NCBI GenBank assembly: GCA_034432155.1
Contig: DAOUCP010000016.1
Coordinates: 1 to 64,000, forward strand
Direction: 5' to 3'
Source: DAOUCP01 sp034432155
GTDB taxonomy: Bacteria; Chloroflexota; Anaerolineae; Epilineales; Epilineaceae
Length of the DNA: 64,000 bases
Under the pieces are notes generated by a model. The model did not search any database. It had not been told where the DNA came from and was given only the letters and a program-made list of their open reading frames with translations. Positions 43,474-52,946 of this stretch are shown piece after piece (within the stretch, counting starts at the first letter, position 1; each line of letters starts with the position of its first letter). The translations under genes and the position numbers were made by a program.

Positions 43474-44852
43474 TTGGCCATGGCGCGCAGCATTTCGTAT
43501 GCCGGTCGCGGTGACCAGTCGCACCGCAGCAGACTAAAGGCCGCCTTCTCGTCACCCGCTCCGGCTACCGGCGCGAAGTTCAGGTTCCATACAAACATTG
43601 GCCCCACCCAGCCCCAGCTGCGCGCCAGGTTGAAGGCATCCACCAGGAACTGGGCCTGTTCTGCCTCGCTATTCTGGCCTGCGTATTCGTAACCGCCACA
43701 TGGGCCGGCGCCGAGGTTTTCCACCGACGCCCATCCGAACTCTGTCGGCCAGATGCGTCGCCCGGTGACCCGTCGGTAGGCTTCCATGGTGGCCCGGAAG
43801 TAGAAGGAGCGGTGCCCCTTGAACTGCGGTTCGGCAGCAGTGCTCCAGCCCACCCCCACTGTCGGTGGATTGTTGTAGCCAGACGGATGGGCCCCGATCC
43901 CGTCCGAACAACTGTTGACGCCGGCACGCACCATCTGCGTCAGATACGTGACATCGTCGATGGCTCGTACCCCGTCGTTGACCCCCGTGGGGGTGAGAGC
44001 GCCACTGATGACCAGCGCACCGGGATCGGCCGCCTTGATGGACCGGTAGCAGGCGCAGAGAAGCTGGACGTAGCGCTGCGCGGAAAGCGGTTCATTGCCC
44101 CATTCGTAGTGCAGGTTCTGCTCGTTCCAGATCTCGTACGCCTTCACCCGACCCTTGAAGTGGGCTGCCATGGCACCCATGAAGTCAGCCATGTCTTGCG
44201 GATTGGCCGGCGGCCCAGCCACCGAGAAGTCTGTGTTCGGCGGCCGCGCCCACGCCGGTGCCTTGACCACGCTGAAGAGCACCTGAATGCCGGAGGCATT
44301 CGCCTGGTTCACCAGGTTGTCGAGGCCGCCGAAGTTGATGTTGCCCTTCGAGCCTTCGTAGCTGAACCACTCGATCTGCTGCTTGATCCAGTTGAAGCCC
44401 ATGGCCGCGGTCAGATCGATGACTCGCTGGTCGCCACCCGGGGCGTGAACCTGGACGCCGTAGCCAAAGCCACCGGCTCCGGGTCGCGGTGCCGGCGCAG
44501 GCGGAATGGCGGCTGCAGGAGCAGCCTCCGCGGACGCACTCGCCGGTTCGCCGGCGGCCGCGGCCGCAGCCGCCGCAGCCTCGACCCCGGCCGGAGCCGG
44601 CTTCGAGCTTGCCACCTGGCACTTGCCGCCCGGGACGGTCAACTTCATCCCGACCGGCAACCGCTTGGGGTTGGCGATCCGGTTGGCGCGAGCGATGGTC
44701 TGCCACTTGACGCCACAGCGAGCACCGAGCGCGCTTAACGTGTCGCCGGGACGGACCGTCACCGTATCCGCGGGCGGTGCGGCGTGGGCGGGGGAGACTA
44801 GGGCGACGGCAAGGAAGGCAGCGAGGGCCGCGAGGGCGGTTCGTACCGACAT
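43470..44852 (-). CDS. LysM-containing exported glycoside hydrolase (GH39/cellulase-like)
   Basis: 460 residues from ATG 44852 (AGGAG seven bases upstream). A signal peptide (ALAALAAFLAVALVSPAHA) precedes one LysM repeat at about 29-76 (VTVRPGDTLSALGARCGVKW, LPVGMKLTVPG). An Ala/Pro linker leads to a TIM-barrel domain with candidate acid/base Glu about 240 in AYEIWNEQNLHYEW and nucleophile Glu about 371 in WPTEFGWASV. LysM binds N-acetylglucosamine polymers, so the enzyme is probably held on peptidoglycan or a related glycan. The following lipoprotein gene overlaps it by GTGA. A very strong promoter lies upstream, which suggests high expression. Confidence 0.87.
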   Translation of the reverse strand: MSVRTALAALAAFLAVALVSPAHAAPPADTVTVRPGDTLSALGARCGVKWQTIARANRIANPKRLPVGMKLTVPGGKCQVASSKPAPAGVEAAAAAAAAAGEPASASAEAAPAAAIPPAPAPRPGAGGFGYGVQVHAPGGDQRVIDLTAAMGFNWIKQQIEWFSYEGSKGNINFGGLDNLVNQANASGIQVLFSVVKAPAWARPPNTDFSVAGPPANPQDMADFMGAMAAHFKGRVKAYEIWNEQNLHYEWGNEPLSAQRYVQLLCACYRSIKAADPGALVISGALTPTGVNDGVRAIDDVTYLTQMVRAGVNSCSDGIGAHPSGYNNPPTVGVGWSTAAEPQFKGHRSFYFRATMEAYRRVTGRRIWPTEFGWASVENLGAGPCGGYEYAGQNSEAEQAQFLVDAFNLARSWGWVGPMFVWNLNFAPVAGAGDEKAAFSLLRCDWSPRPAYEMLRAMAK

Positions 44853-44961
44853 GCTCTCACTCCTCTGCAGTGGTCTGGTTGGGCGAGCGTCGCGCCATGC
44901 CGGCTCTGTCGAGTCCAGCACCTTGGGCCTGGCCCCGGCCGTCGGGCGCGACGTGGGCGCG

Positions 44962-44991
44962 ATTATAAGCGGTGCAACTCGGCCCTGTCAA
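44962..44991 (-). promoter_or_regulatory. Perfect consensus sigma-70 promoter for the LysM-glycosidase operon
   Basis: On the minus strand, TTGACA (44991-44986), an 18-nt spacer and TATAAT (44967-44962). Both hexamers match consensus exactly. Transcription should start near 44955, leaving a leader of about 103 nt before ATG 44852. Confidence 0.8.
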
Positions 44992-45061
44992 TCGCCAGCC
45001 AGGGTCTGCGCCGAGGCGGTCGTGAGGCGGGGGAGCGGTGGACCACCGAGGCCGTCTTGAG

Positions 45062-45170
45062 GCGGGAGCGCTCGTGCGCCCGGGTGCTTCCGAGGCGGCA
45101 GCAGTGGAGCAGCGGGAGCGCTCGTACGCCCAGACACTCGTGAGGCGGCAGCGGTCGTGCCGCGGGAGCC
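45062..45170. repeat. 50-nt period tandem repeat upstream of tRNA-Val
   Basis: GCGGGAGCGCTCGT-CGCCC occurs at 45062-45081 and 45112-45131, with a partial third copy (GCGGGAGCC) at 45162. The gap 44992-45256 contains no gene apart from this array and the tRNA promoter. Confidence 0.7.
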
Positions 45171-45186
45171 CCCCGCAGATCTGCGG

Positions 45187-45216
45187 TTGGCCGCGCCTGG
45201 GCTTGCTGGCTAGAAT
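45187..45216 (+). promoter_or_regulatory. Promoter of tRNA-Val
   Basis: TTGGCC (45187-45192), an 18-nt spacer and TAGAAT (45211-45216), about 40 nt before the first base of the tRNA. Confidence 0.5.
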
Positions 45217-45256
45217 GAGGTTTCCGGTGCCCCGTCCGCTGGGTGCTCTGGGATCC

Positions 45257-45333
45257 GGGCGAATAGCTCAGTCGGTTAGAGCGCCTCGCTTACACCGAGG
45301 AGGTCGGGGGTTCGAGCCCCTCTTCGCCCACCA
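45257..45333 (+). tRNA. tRNA-Val (anticodon TAC), CCA encoded
   Basis: The cloverleaf is complete: acceptor GGGCGAA/TTCGCCC, D stem GCTC/GAGC, anticodon stem CCTCG/CGAGG with loop CTTACAC (anticodon TAC at 45291-45293), T stem GGGGG/CCCTC with loop TTCGAGC. Discriminator A is followed by genomic CCA (45331-45333). It reads GUA and probably other valine codons. Confidence 0.96.
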
Positions 45334-45399
45334 AAGCAAGCTGGCCGGCCAGGCGCCGGCCGACGGCCGCCCGCTGCCGGGCGAGCCGCCGTCGCCCGT

Positions 45400-46185
45400 C
45401 TAGGGATGCACCAGCCGGCCTTCCATCCCGCCAGCCACCGTCAGCACTGCCCCACTGACATGGCCGGCCAGGCGCGGCGAAGTCAGGTAGACCACCGCTT
45501 GGGCGATGTCCTCGGGCGTCGCCACTTTCCGCAGCGCCATAGTGCGCGTGGCCCGCTCCATGGCTTCTGGATCGCTCCCGAAACGTCGCGCCATCGGAGT
45601 GCGGGTCCAGCCGGGGCACACGCAGTTCACACGCCCCAGAGGTGCCAGGCGAACGATCTCGTTCTTCAGCGTCCGGGTCAGCCCGTACGTCAGGCCCGCC
45701 TTCGCTGCCGAGTAGTCGGCATGGTTCTCCTCGCCGAAGACGGCCGCCGTCGATCCGATGAGCACGATCGAGGCCCAGTCGCGTGGCACCTCCTTGAGGT
45801 GGCGCAAGTAGCCGCGACAACTGAGAAAGGCCGAGGTGAGATCGACGTCGATGGTGGAGCGCCACTGGTCCAGCGTCATGGCATGGAGCGGCGCCGGTTC
45901 GGCTACCCAGACGCCGGCATTGGCCACCAGGGCATCGAGGCGGCCGAAGTGGCCGACGACGGTTTGGAACATCCCTTCGACACTCGCCTCGTCGCGCAGG
46001 TCACCCTGCACCGCCAGGGATTCCGTGTCCAGCTCGGCGATCAGCCGAGAGGCCACCTCGGCCTGGGAGAAGTAGTGCACGGCAACCCTGGCTCCCTCGG
46101 CAGCAAAAGCCCGAGCGGTAGCCTGGCCAATGCCCCCGGAGGCGCCGGTCACCAAGACCGTCCCGCCACGTAGCCCAGCATCCAT
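45400..46185 (-). CDS. Short-chain dehydrogenase/reductase (SDR)
   Basis: 261 residues from ATG 46185 with GGGAGG eight bases upstream. The nucleotide site is VLVTGASGGIGQATARAF (TGxxxGIG), LVANAGVW is the NAG motif, and the catalytic triad is Ser in VLIGSTAAVFG, then YSAAK (Tyr and Lys). The C-terminus GAVLTVAGGMEG is the classical SDR pattern (FabG-like). It reduces or oxidises a carbonyl/alcohol with NAD(P)H; a serine-tyrosine-lysine set is complete. Substrate unknown. It is converging on tRNA-Val and is separate from its neighbours. Confidence 0.9.
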   Translation of the reverse strand: MDAGLRGGTVLVTGASGGIGQATARAFAAEGARVAVHYFSQAEVASRLIAELDTESLAVQGDLRDEASVEGMFQTVVGHFGRLDALVANAGVWVAEPAPLHAMTLDQWRSTIDVDLTSAFLSCRGYLRHLKEVPRDWASIVLIGSTAAVFGEENHADYSAAKAGLTYGLTRTLKNEIVRLAPLGRVNCVCPGWTRTPMARRFGSDPEAMERATRTMALRKVATPEDIAQAVVYLTSPRLAGHVSGAVLTVAGGMEGRLVHP

Positions 46186-46299
46186 GTGTTCCTCCCGGTT
46201 CGGCTGCCCCGCGGCGGCGTTGCGGCCGCACGACGGGCCTCATCTGCAAGGCGGCCATGGGCCCGCGCCCGGCAGCTGTGGGGCCGGCCGAACTGCGCT

Positions 46300-47478
46300 T
46301 CAGTCCCTCGGCACCACCACCAGCGCCAGGCGCTCAAAGGCTTGTTGCGATACAGCCACCGGACGAGCGTCCGGATCGGCGGTGAACGACCAGCTGTACG
46401 CAACGTCGTTCGTCTCGATGGTAACGGTATACCGCTGTCCCGCCTCCAGGGGCTCCTTGGGCATTACGATGATGGCGTCCCTCATGTTCAGGCCTTCCTT
46501 GCCCGGCGAGTGAGCATAGGTTGTCTCGTCAAACCAGCAGTGTGGCAGATCGCCGGAAGCATTGCGAAAGGCGGTCCGACGCACCTTCGGCGTCACCTCC
46601 CCCGTTCCCAGCTGCAGGGCCACCGGCGGACCCGTGGGCACCGCATAGCCACGGCACTTGGGGGCCAGAAGAGGATCTGGACTCTCGCCGCCATCGTAGG
46701 ACAGGTTGGGGATGGTCCCGCCATCGATGGGGTAGTACACCGGGTAGGACACACCTGGCGGCACGTCCTCGCGCCCGCGCAGCACATCGAGCGTCGCCCC
46801 GTACCGATGCCAGCCCTGGATATCCTCTTCGTACTCGCCGAAACCACTGACGTGCAGCCGCGGGTCAATGATTCCCAACATGTGGAAAGGACCGGTCATC
46901 CAGGCATCGATCGCATCACGGTATGTTCGATACCACTGGGTGGCTCCCACTGTTGCCGACGATAGGAAGACATTCCCGTTCACGGCTGCCTCATGACCCT
47001 CCTTCGAGTAGTAAGGCTTGGAGGGACTCTCGGAATGGCCGATGACGTTGTTCTTGACCATGTACCGCGCATGCAGGTAGCCGCCACGGCTCCAATCGGC
47101 GTTCTCCGTCACCGCCGGCAGTCGCGCCAGCCAGCGATGGTAGTTGACATATTGCTGCCAGCGGGGCAGCCCTGACGTCGGGGTGGCCGGCGGCGTCGCG
47201 GTCGCCGTTGCCGAGGGAGGAACCGTAGGCGTGTCGGTGGGCCACACAATGCCGGTAGCGGTTGGCAGCGCCGACGTGCGTGTCGGCACTGGCGTGGGTT
47301 CCGGCCGCGGGCTGGTAGCCCACGTGCCGTCGCGCACGGCAACCGGCAGGAAGACCCGGCTCCAGGCCGGGGCCTGCGCATCGACGGCGGAACGGAGTGG
47401 TTGGGTCAACAACGCCAGCGTCATGGCGAAAGCGAAGACTACGATCCTCAGGCGTCGAGAGCGCTGTCGACGAAACAC
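46300..47478 (-). CDS. Exported CAP/SCP-domain protein
   Basis: 392 residues from GTG 47478 with GGAGG eight bases upstream. A signal sequence (IVVFAFAMTLALLTQPLRS) is followed by WSRVFLPVAV, then a Thr/Pro/Ala linker. The CAP domain runs from about 135 (WQQYVNYHRWLARLPAVTEN) with HARYMVKNNVIGHSESPSKP, carrying the two His residues of the CAP cavity, and HVSGFGEYEE. The C-terminal part (FDETTYAHSPGK, RYTVTIETNDVAYSWSFTAD) is a beta-rich extra domain. CAP proteins have roles from lipid binding to toxicity; the bacterial role is mostly unknown. Confidence 0.82.
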   Translation of the reverse strand: MFRRQRSRRLRIVVFAFAMTLALLTQPLRSAVDAQAPAWSRVFLPVAVRDGTWATSPRPEPTPVPTRTSALPTATGIVWPTDTPTVPPSATATATPPATPTSGLPRWQQYVNYHRWLARLPAVTENADWSRGGYLHARYMVKNNVIGHSESPSKPYYSKEGHEAAVNGNVFLSSATVGATQWYRTYRDAIDAWMTGPFHMLGIIDPRLHVSGFGEYEEDIQGWHRYGATLDVLRGREDVPPGVSYPVYYPIDGGTIPNLSYDGGESPDPLLAPKCRGYAVPTGPPVALQLGTGEVTPKVRRTAFRNASGDLPHCWFDETTYAHSPGKEGLNMRDAIIVMPKEPLEAGQRYTVTIETNDVAYSWSFTADPDARPVAVSQQAFERLALVVVPRD

Positions 47479-47623
47479 GGCACGTTCCTCCCAGGCAAGG
47501 ACCGATGGGCGCCGAGGGAGCTTCGGCAGGCTGCCCCGGCGCGCGAGGGATTTTAGCACGCACCGAGGAAGCACACCCAGCCAGCCGGTCGCCTTATTCG
47601 CTCTGCCCCGAGCCGTGCTGGGC

Positions 47624-47629
47624 TATACT
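47624..47629 (+). promoter_or_regulatory. Likely -10 element for the carboxypeptidase gene
   Basis: TATACT at 47624-47629 within TGGGCTATACTTG, about 115 nt before ATG 47745. No good -35 was found at 16-18 nt, so recognition may need an activator. Confidence 0.35.
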
Positions 47630-47744
47630 TGCCAACCGTGGTTCCGTCTTCGCACTCCGCTCCGGCCCGGCAGAGTGCTCCTCGGACGCCGCGGTCGGGG
47701 GTAAACCGACCTTCCCATCGAGTCGCCGCCCAAGGAGAGCACGC

Positions 47745-50700
47745 ATGCGCTCACAGCCGTGGAGATGCTTAGCCCTTGCTTTGGTGAGCTTCAGCCTGCT
47801 GGCCGTTGCCAGGTCGGCCACCGTGTATGCCGCCGACCCGGTCATCGACTTGTACACTGCCACCGTCACCACTGGCGAGCTCGCCCAGCTTCGACGCGCA
47901 GGTCTCGACGTCGCCGTGACAGGCCACACGGAGAAGGGCGACAGTCGCATCGAGCTGGCTCTCTCGCCCATCGACCGCATCCGGTTGGCGGCTTCGCTGC
48001 CTACCCTGGAAGTTGCGCTGTGGCGAGCGCCCGACGGCAGCACCTTCACCGAACAGGTGCGCCACGAGGCCCAGCAGGGTTATCGGGTTTGGCGCCCTTG
48101 GGACGGGCCGGGCGGGATTCGTGAAGAGCTCCGCAGGCTGGCCGCCGAGTATCCGGAGATCTGCCAGGAAGTCGTCCTCGGGCAAACGGCGCAGGGCCGG
48201 GAACTGGTTGCCTTGCGCGTCACGGCCGACATCCGCCAGCTACCACCAGGCAGCCGAGGAGGGGTGCTCTTCCTGTCGCTGCAGCATGCCCGCGAATGGC
48301 TGACGGTCGAGGTCAATCGCCGTCTGGTCCGCCATATCCTGTCCGCCTTTGGCCGCGATCCCCAGATCACGGCGCTCCTCGGGACCACCGAGTTGTGGTT
48401 CATCCCGGTGGTCAATCCCGATGGCTACCAGTTCACCTTCGAGCCCGACCACCGTCTGTGGCGCAAGAACCTGCGGGACAATGACGGCGACGGCCAGATC
48501 ACCGAGGTTGACGGCGTTGACCTGAATCGCAACTTTGCCAGCCACTGGGGCTATGACGAGGAGGGTTCCTCGGGTATCCCCTACAGCGACGGCTACCGCG
48601 GTCCGGCACCAGCCTCGGAGGTGGAGACCCAGGTCGTGCAGTCCCTGATGGATCGGCTGGACTTCTCCTTCGCCGTGAACTACCACTCCGCAGCCGGACT
48701 GCTCTTGTACCCCATTGGCTGGCAGAGCGAGACGCAGGCGATCGACCACCCCGTTCTGGAGGCTCTCGCCGGCACGCGCGAGCGACCGGCCATCCCAGGC
48801 TTCCGTCCTGGCCTGAGCGCCAATCTGTACATCACCAATGGCGAGACGTGTGACTATGCGCTGACCGCCGGGACGCTTTGCTTCACGCCGGAACTCACGC
48901 CTGCACCCAGTGGGTCGGTGTTCGTGTTTCCCGACGACGAGGCGCTGGTCGAGGAGGAATTCCAGCGCAACCTGCCATTCGCCCTGGACGTGGCTCGCTC
49001 GGCTACCGACCCGGCGAACCCGGTGTCCCATCTAGGAAACGCGACCACACCTTTTTACGTCTCGACGTTTCCCGAATCCTACGGCAGCCCGCAGCTCGTA
49101 CAGGTCGATGCGGCCCGCAGTCTTGGCGAAGTCACGCTCCACTACCGCATCGGCGAAGGGCCGGTGCGAAGCGCGCCCACCGCCGAGTGGCAGGGTGGCA
49201 GGCGGTACGGGGATGTTGGCGATGTCGCCTATCGCCGGCTGCGCGGGCTCGTCGCGGACGCCCAGCCAGGCGACGAGGTGACCGTCTGGTTCGCCGCCGA
49301 CGGGCGAGCAAGTCCCAGCTTCACCTTCCGCCGCGTAACGACACTGGGCAGCCGGGTACTCGTCGTCGCGGCCGAGGACTATACCGGCAGTTGGCCGGAC
49401 TATCCGCGACGCGATGGACCAAGCTACTTGCAGTACTACCTCGATGCCCTCGCATCGGCTGGGTATCCAGCCGATGTCTATGACGTGGACGCTCACCAGC
49501 GCACCGCACCGTCGGTCCTCGGCGTGCTGAGCCATTACGACGCCGTCGTGTGGTACACCGGCGATGACATTGCCACCGCGCCACCGGGTAGCGCGTCCGG
49601 CTACGCATCGCGCCTGGCCAACGACTTGATGATCGCCATGCGGGACTACCTGAACGAAGGCGGACGGCTGCTGGTGGCCGGCCGCCATGCTTTGCAGCAG
49701 TATGCCTGGGGCCTGTTATACAACCCGGAGTCGGATGCTCCGTGCCCTGCCGGTCGTGATCCCCATCCCTGCGTTAACCTGTCCGATGGCTTCGGGCGGT
49801 ACTACCTGGGCGCCAACGTCCACGTGGACGGGGCAGGAGTCAACAGCGACGGCAGAGTCCATGCCGTGGTCGGGACGGGATCCCCCTTCCAAGGCTTGCG
49901 ACTGACCACGCGGCTGCCTGCCGCAGGCAGCGACGAGGCCCAGGCATTCCGCGTCACCAGCGACGTTCTACCTGTCGATCGCTTCCCGCAGTTCGCCAGC
50001 CACGGCGCGGCCCGCTACGACCGGCCCGGAGAACGGCCCCATCGCGGCGACTATGCCGTCTACTCGGGCCGAGCATCGTACTCCTACCTGCGGCTCGCTC
50101 GCGAGCTGGACTTGTCGGGATTCGATACTGCGCAACTTCGCTTCTGGGTGGCGTACGAGCTTCGTTCGCCATGGGACGCCCTGTTTGTCGAGGCCCATCA
50201 TCCCGGCTCCGACGACTGGACCACGCTTCCGGACGAGAACGGCCATACGACGCCGGAAGCGGCGGCTAGCTGCGCCAACGGCGACTGGTTCGCCCGCTAT
50301 CCCCACCTGAAGCACTACATGTCGGTCGGGGGCACGCCCGAGCGGCCAGCCTGCCTGCCCAGAGGCAGTACCGGCACCTGGAATGCCGCCACCGGTAATT
50401 CGCGGGGCGACTGGCAGGAGTGGTCCCTCGATCTCTCGGCCTACGCCGGTGATCGAGTGGAGGTGGCAATCGCCTTCGTGAGCAGCCGCGTTCCTTACCT
50501 CGGAGTCTTGCTCGACGACATCACGCTACCCGACGGGCAAACGCAGTCCTTCGAAACGGGCCTCGACGGCTGGCAGCCGAGCGCCCCAACCGAGAACGAG
50601 CCAAGCAACAACGCTGCCTTTCACCGTGCTGGAGACACGGCGTTACCCCAGAGCGACCATGCTGCTATCGTGGTCACGCCGCACAGCGTCCTACTGGGCT

Positions 50701-50813
50701 TCGACCTCTCGAGCCTGGCTACGGCCGACCTGCGCAGGCAGCTCCTCGCCGCCGCCCTCGACTATCTATTACGCGGGACTACGCTCTGGCTGCCCTATGC
50801 TAACCGGTCTTAG
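47745..50813 (+). CDS. Large secreted M14 zinc carboxypeptidase
   Basis: 1022 residues from ATG 47745 (AGGAG eight bases upstream). A signal peptide (CLALALVSFSLLAVARS) and a propeptide-like domain precede the M14 core: zinc ligands in LQHAREWLTVEV (His about 180, Glu about 183), substrate residues in DGVDLNRNFASHWGYDEEGS, third zinc ligand in VNYHSAAG (about 313) and catalytic Glu in CFTPELTP (about 379). The roughly 550-residue C-terminal part includes a GATase-like or flavodoxin-like segment (VLVVAAEDYTGSWPDYPRRD) and beta-sandwich domains (LDLSGFDTAQLRFWVAYELR). It removes C-terminal residues from peptides outside the cell; specificity is not predictable. Confidence 0.93.
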   Translation: MRSQPWRCLALALVSFSLLAVARSATVYAADPVIDLYTATVTTGELAQLRRAGLDVAVTGHTEKGDSRIELALSPIDRIRLAASLPTLEVALWRAPDGSTFTEQVRHEAQQGYRVWRPWDGPGGIREELRRLAAEYPEICQEVVLGQTAQGRELVALRVTADIRQLPPGSRGGVLFLSLQHAREWLTVEVNRRLVRHILSAFGRDPQITALLGTTELWFIPVVNPDGYQFTFEPDHRLWRKNLRDNDGDGQITEVDGVDLNRNFASHWGYDEEGSSGIPYSDGYRGPAPASEVETQVVQSLMDRLDFSFAVNYHSAAGLLLYPIGWQSETQAIDHPVLEALAGTRERPAIPGFRPGLSANLYITNGETCDYALTAGTLCFTPELTPAPSGSVFVFPDDEALVEEEFQRNLPFALDVARSATDPANPVSHLGNATTPFYVSTFPESYGSPQLVQVDAARSLGEVTLHYRIGEGPVRSAPTAEWQGGRRYGDVGDVAYRRLRGLVADAQPGDEVTVWFAADGRASPSFTFRRVTTLGSRVLVVAAEDYTGSWPDYPRRDGPSYLQYYLDALASAGYPADVYDVDAHQRTAPSVLGVLSHYDAVVWYTGDDIATAPPGSASGYASRLANDLMIAMRDYLNEGGRLLVAGRHALQQYAWGLLYNPESDAPCPAGRDPHPCVNLSDGFGRYYLGANVHVDGAGVNSDGRVHAVVGTGSPFQGLRLTTRLPAAGSDEAQAFRVTSDVLPVDRFPQFASHGAARYDRPGERPHRGDYAVYSGRASYSYLRLARELDLSGFDTAQLRFWVAYELRSPWDALFVEAHHPGSDDWTTLPDENGHTTPEAAASCANGDWFARYPHLKHYMSVGGTPERPACLPRGSTGTWNAATGNSRGDWQEWSLDLSAYAGDRVEVAIAFVSSRVPYLGVLLDDITLPDGQTQSFETGLDGWQPSAPTENEPSNNAAFHRAGDTALPQSDHAAIVVTPHSVLLGFDLSSLATADLRRQLLAAALDYLLRGTTLWLPYANRS

Positions 50814-51777
50814 GACCATCCGACCCGCGGCAGAGGACACCCTCGCCGTCTGGCTCGACGACCCGAGGAAACGCCAACGAGGCAATCACCGACAGGCTGA
50901 GCACAATGGCAATGAACGCCAGGGAGGGCACGATCGGGATACGATAGGCGTCCGCCAGCAGCATCTTGGCGCCCACGAAGATGAGAATCACCGCCAGGCC
51001 GGGGCGGAGGTAATGGAATCGATCCACGCAGCTGGCCAAGAGGAAGTAGAGGGCGCGCAAGCCAAGGATGGCGAAGACGTTGGAGGTGTAAACGATGAAG
51101 GGCTGGCGGGTTACGGCGAAGATGGCCGGAATCGAGTCCATCGCGAACATGAGGTCGGTGAACTCGACGACCAACACCACCACCAGCAACGGCGTGACCC
51201 AGAGCCGTCCACCCGAGCGCAGGACGAACCGGGCCCCGCGGTAGCCCCGCGTAACGCGCAGGTAGCGGCGACTGGCGTTGACGATCCAGTTCGACTCGAT
51301 ATCGAATTCGCGTTCCTGGTGCATCGCCATGCGCACGCCAGTCACGAGGACGAAGGCGCCGAACAGATAGGTGACCCAGTGGAAGCGCTCGATCAAGTAG
51401 GCACCGGTGAGAATGAGGGCGCCCCGCATCACCAGCGCACCCATGATGCCCCAGAAGAGGACGCGGTGCTGGTAGGCCCGGGGCACAACGAAGGCGCCGA
51501 AGATCATCACGAAGACGAACAGGTTGTCGACGCTCAGGGACTTCTCAAGAAGGTAGCCCGTGAGGTACTCCAGCCCAGGATGTGGTCCGGCGTAGAGATA
51601 GACCCCCAGCCCGAACAGGAGGCCCAGGGAAATCCACATGGCGCTCCACGCTGCCGCCTCACGCAGACCGATCTCGTGCGCTCGGCGGTGGAAGACTCCC
51701 AAGTCGAGCGCCAGCATGGCCAGCACGAACAGGTTGAAGACAATCCAGAAGGCGATGGGGACGTCCACGCTCGGCAA
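50800..51777 (-). CDS. TerC/Alx family integral membrane protein
   Basis: About 325 residues. The start is TTG 51777 or the in-frame GTG 51768; neither has a strong ribosome-binding site. Roughly nine membrane helices are predicted; the family signature EKSLSVDNLFVFVMIFGAFV and VVEFTDLMFAMDSIPAIFAV with conserved acidic residues are present. TerC/Alx proteins take part in manganese export or tellurite resistance and exporter loading in different bacteria. The gene overlaps the carboxypeptidase 3' end by 14 nt convergently and diverges from the HAD gene. Confidence 0.9.
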   Translation of the reverse strand: MPSVDVPIAFWIVFNLFVLAMLALDLGVFHRRAHEIGLREAAAWSAMWISLGLLFGLGVYLYAGPHPGLEYLTGYLLEKSLSVDNLFVFVMIFGAFVVPRAYQHRVLFWGIMGALVMRGALILTGAYLIERFHWVTYLFGAFVLVTGVRMAMHQEREFDIESNWIVNASRRYLRVTRGYRGARFVLRSGGRLWVTPLLVVVLVVEFTDLMFAMDSIPAIFAVTRQPFIVYTSNVFAILGLRALYFLLASCVDRFHYLRPGLAVILIFVGAKMLLADAYRIPIVPSLAFIAIVLSLSVIASLAFPRVVEPDGEGVLCRGSDGPKTG

Positions 51778-51983
51778 TCCGATCCCGGCCCGGAGCGGCA
51801 GGCTGGAATCGCCATGCTAGGCTCGAGGCGCTGCCGGGTCAACATTTGCCGCCCCCACGGCAGCGCAACCACATCCTGGGGGCACGCGGGGCAGAAAACG
51901 CCGACCTCACGCTGGGCGCGACCGGGCCGTCCTTCGGAAAACTCCTGGCGTCGTCGGACGCACCCCCAAGGGAGCCGAAGGTA

Positions 51984-52946
51984 GTGTCGGCGCTCGAACA
52001 CATCGATGGACTCATCGTGGATATGGACGGCGTCCTCTGGCTTGGTGACAAGCCCCTGCCGGGCTTGCACGCCTTCTTCGAATGGCTCACCCGGCGCTCC
52101 GTCGCCTACGTGCTGGCCACCAACAATGCCAGTCGCGAGCCAGCTTTCTACACCGCCAAGCTGGCGCGGATGGGCGTCGTTGTCACCGAGGATCGCATCC
52201 TCACGTCGGCCATGGCCACGGCCGACTGGCTGCAGCGTGCGTTGCCGCCTCGGGCCAAGGTCTTCGTGCTCGGGGAAGAGGGACTGCATCGGGCACTCGC
52301 CGGCGCCGGCTTCCAGGTCGTCCGCGAAGCGATCGCCCGTGCGCCTCACGAGAATGCCCACGCCCGGCGCCTCGCAGACCTCCCGGACACCCCCGGCGAG
52401 CCCCAAACCTTGTCGGCCCTACCCCAGGCCGGGGATTCTCTGACGGCGGTCGATGCTGTCGTAGTGGGCATCGACTTTGGGCTGAGCTACCGAGCCCTGC
52501 GGGATGCCACCCTCCTGATCCGACGTGGCGCTCGATTCGTCGGCACCAACGGCGATCTCACCTATCCGTCGGAACTTGGCCTGGTGCCGGGGGCCGGCTC
52601 GATCCTGGCCGCGCTCCGCGCCGCCACGGGCGTCGAACCGATCATCGTCGGCAAGCCAGAGCCGCACCTCTTCGAAGCCGCCTTGCGCCGGCTTGGCCTG
52701 CCCGCGGCGAGGACGGCGATGCTGGGCGACCGGATGGACACCGACATTGTGGGCGCCAAGCGGATGGGTCTGGCCACCATCCTCATTACCACGGGCGTCG
52801 ATGATGCGACAGCGGCGCGCCAGGCCGGCCTGCGGCCTGATCTGATCGTTTCCGGCCTTGACGAGCTCGTTCGGCTATGGCACGAGCAGCCGGCGCGCCA
52901 GCCCTCACGGCGCGGTGGGCGCACCGCTAGGCCGCGGTTTCGTTAG
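51984..52946 (+). CDS. HAD-superfamily hydrolase (NagD/phosphoglycolate phosphatase-like)
   Basis: About 320 residues from GTG 51984 (GGGAG about nine bases upstream). Motif I is LIVDMDGVLWLGD (Asp13 nucleophile, Asp15 acid), motif II is LATNNASR, and motif III-IV is GKPEPHLFEAALRRLGL plus MLGDRMDTDIVGAKRMGL. The C2-type cap includes a Pro/Leu-rich insert of about 30 residues (ADLPDTPGEPQTLSALPQAG). NagD-type enzymes dephosphorylate nucleotides or glycolate. Its stop codon overlaps that of the convergent RND gene. Confidence 0.92.
   Translation: MSALEHIDGLIVDMDGVLWLGDKPLPGLHAFFEWLTRRSVAYVLATNNASREPAFYTAKLARMGVVVTEDRILTSAMATADWLQRALPPRAKVFVLGEEGLHRALAGAGFQVVREAIARAPHENAHARRLADLPDTPGEPQTLSALPQAGDSLTAVDAVVVGIDFGLSYRALRDATLLIRRGARFVGTNGDLTYPSELGLVPGAGSILAALRAATGVEPIIVGKPEPHLFEAALRRLGLPAARTAMLGDRMDTDIVGAKRMGLATILITTGVDDATAARQAGLRPDLIVSGLDELVRLWHEQPARQPSRRGGRTARPRFR

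Noticed and set aside
50626..51984. Plus-strand open frame of 452 codons opposite TerC
   Set aside because: It is rich in charged repeats produced by antisense membrane codons; TerC motifs are on the other strand.
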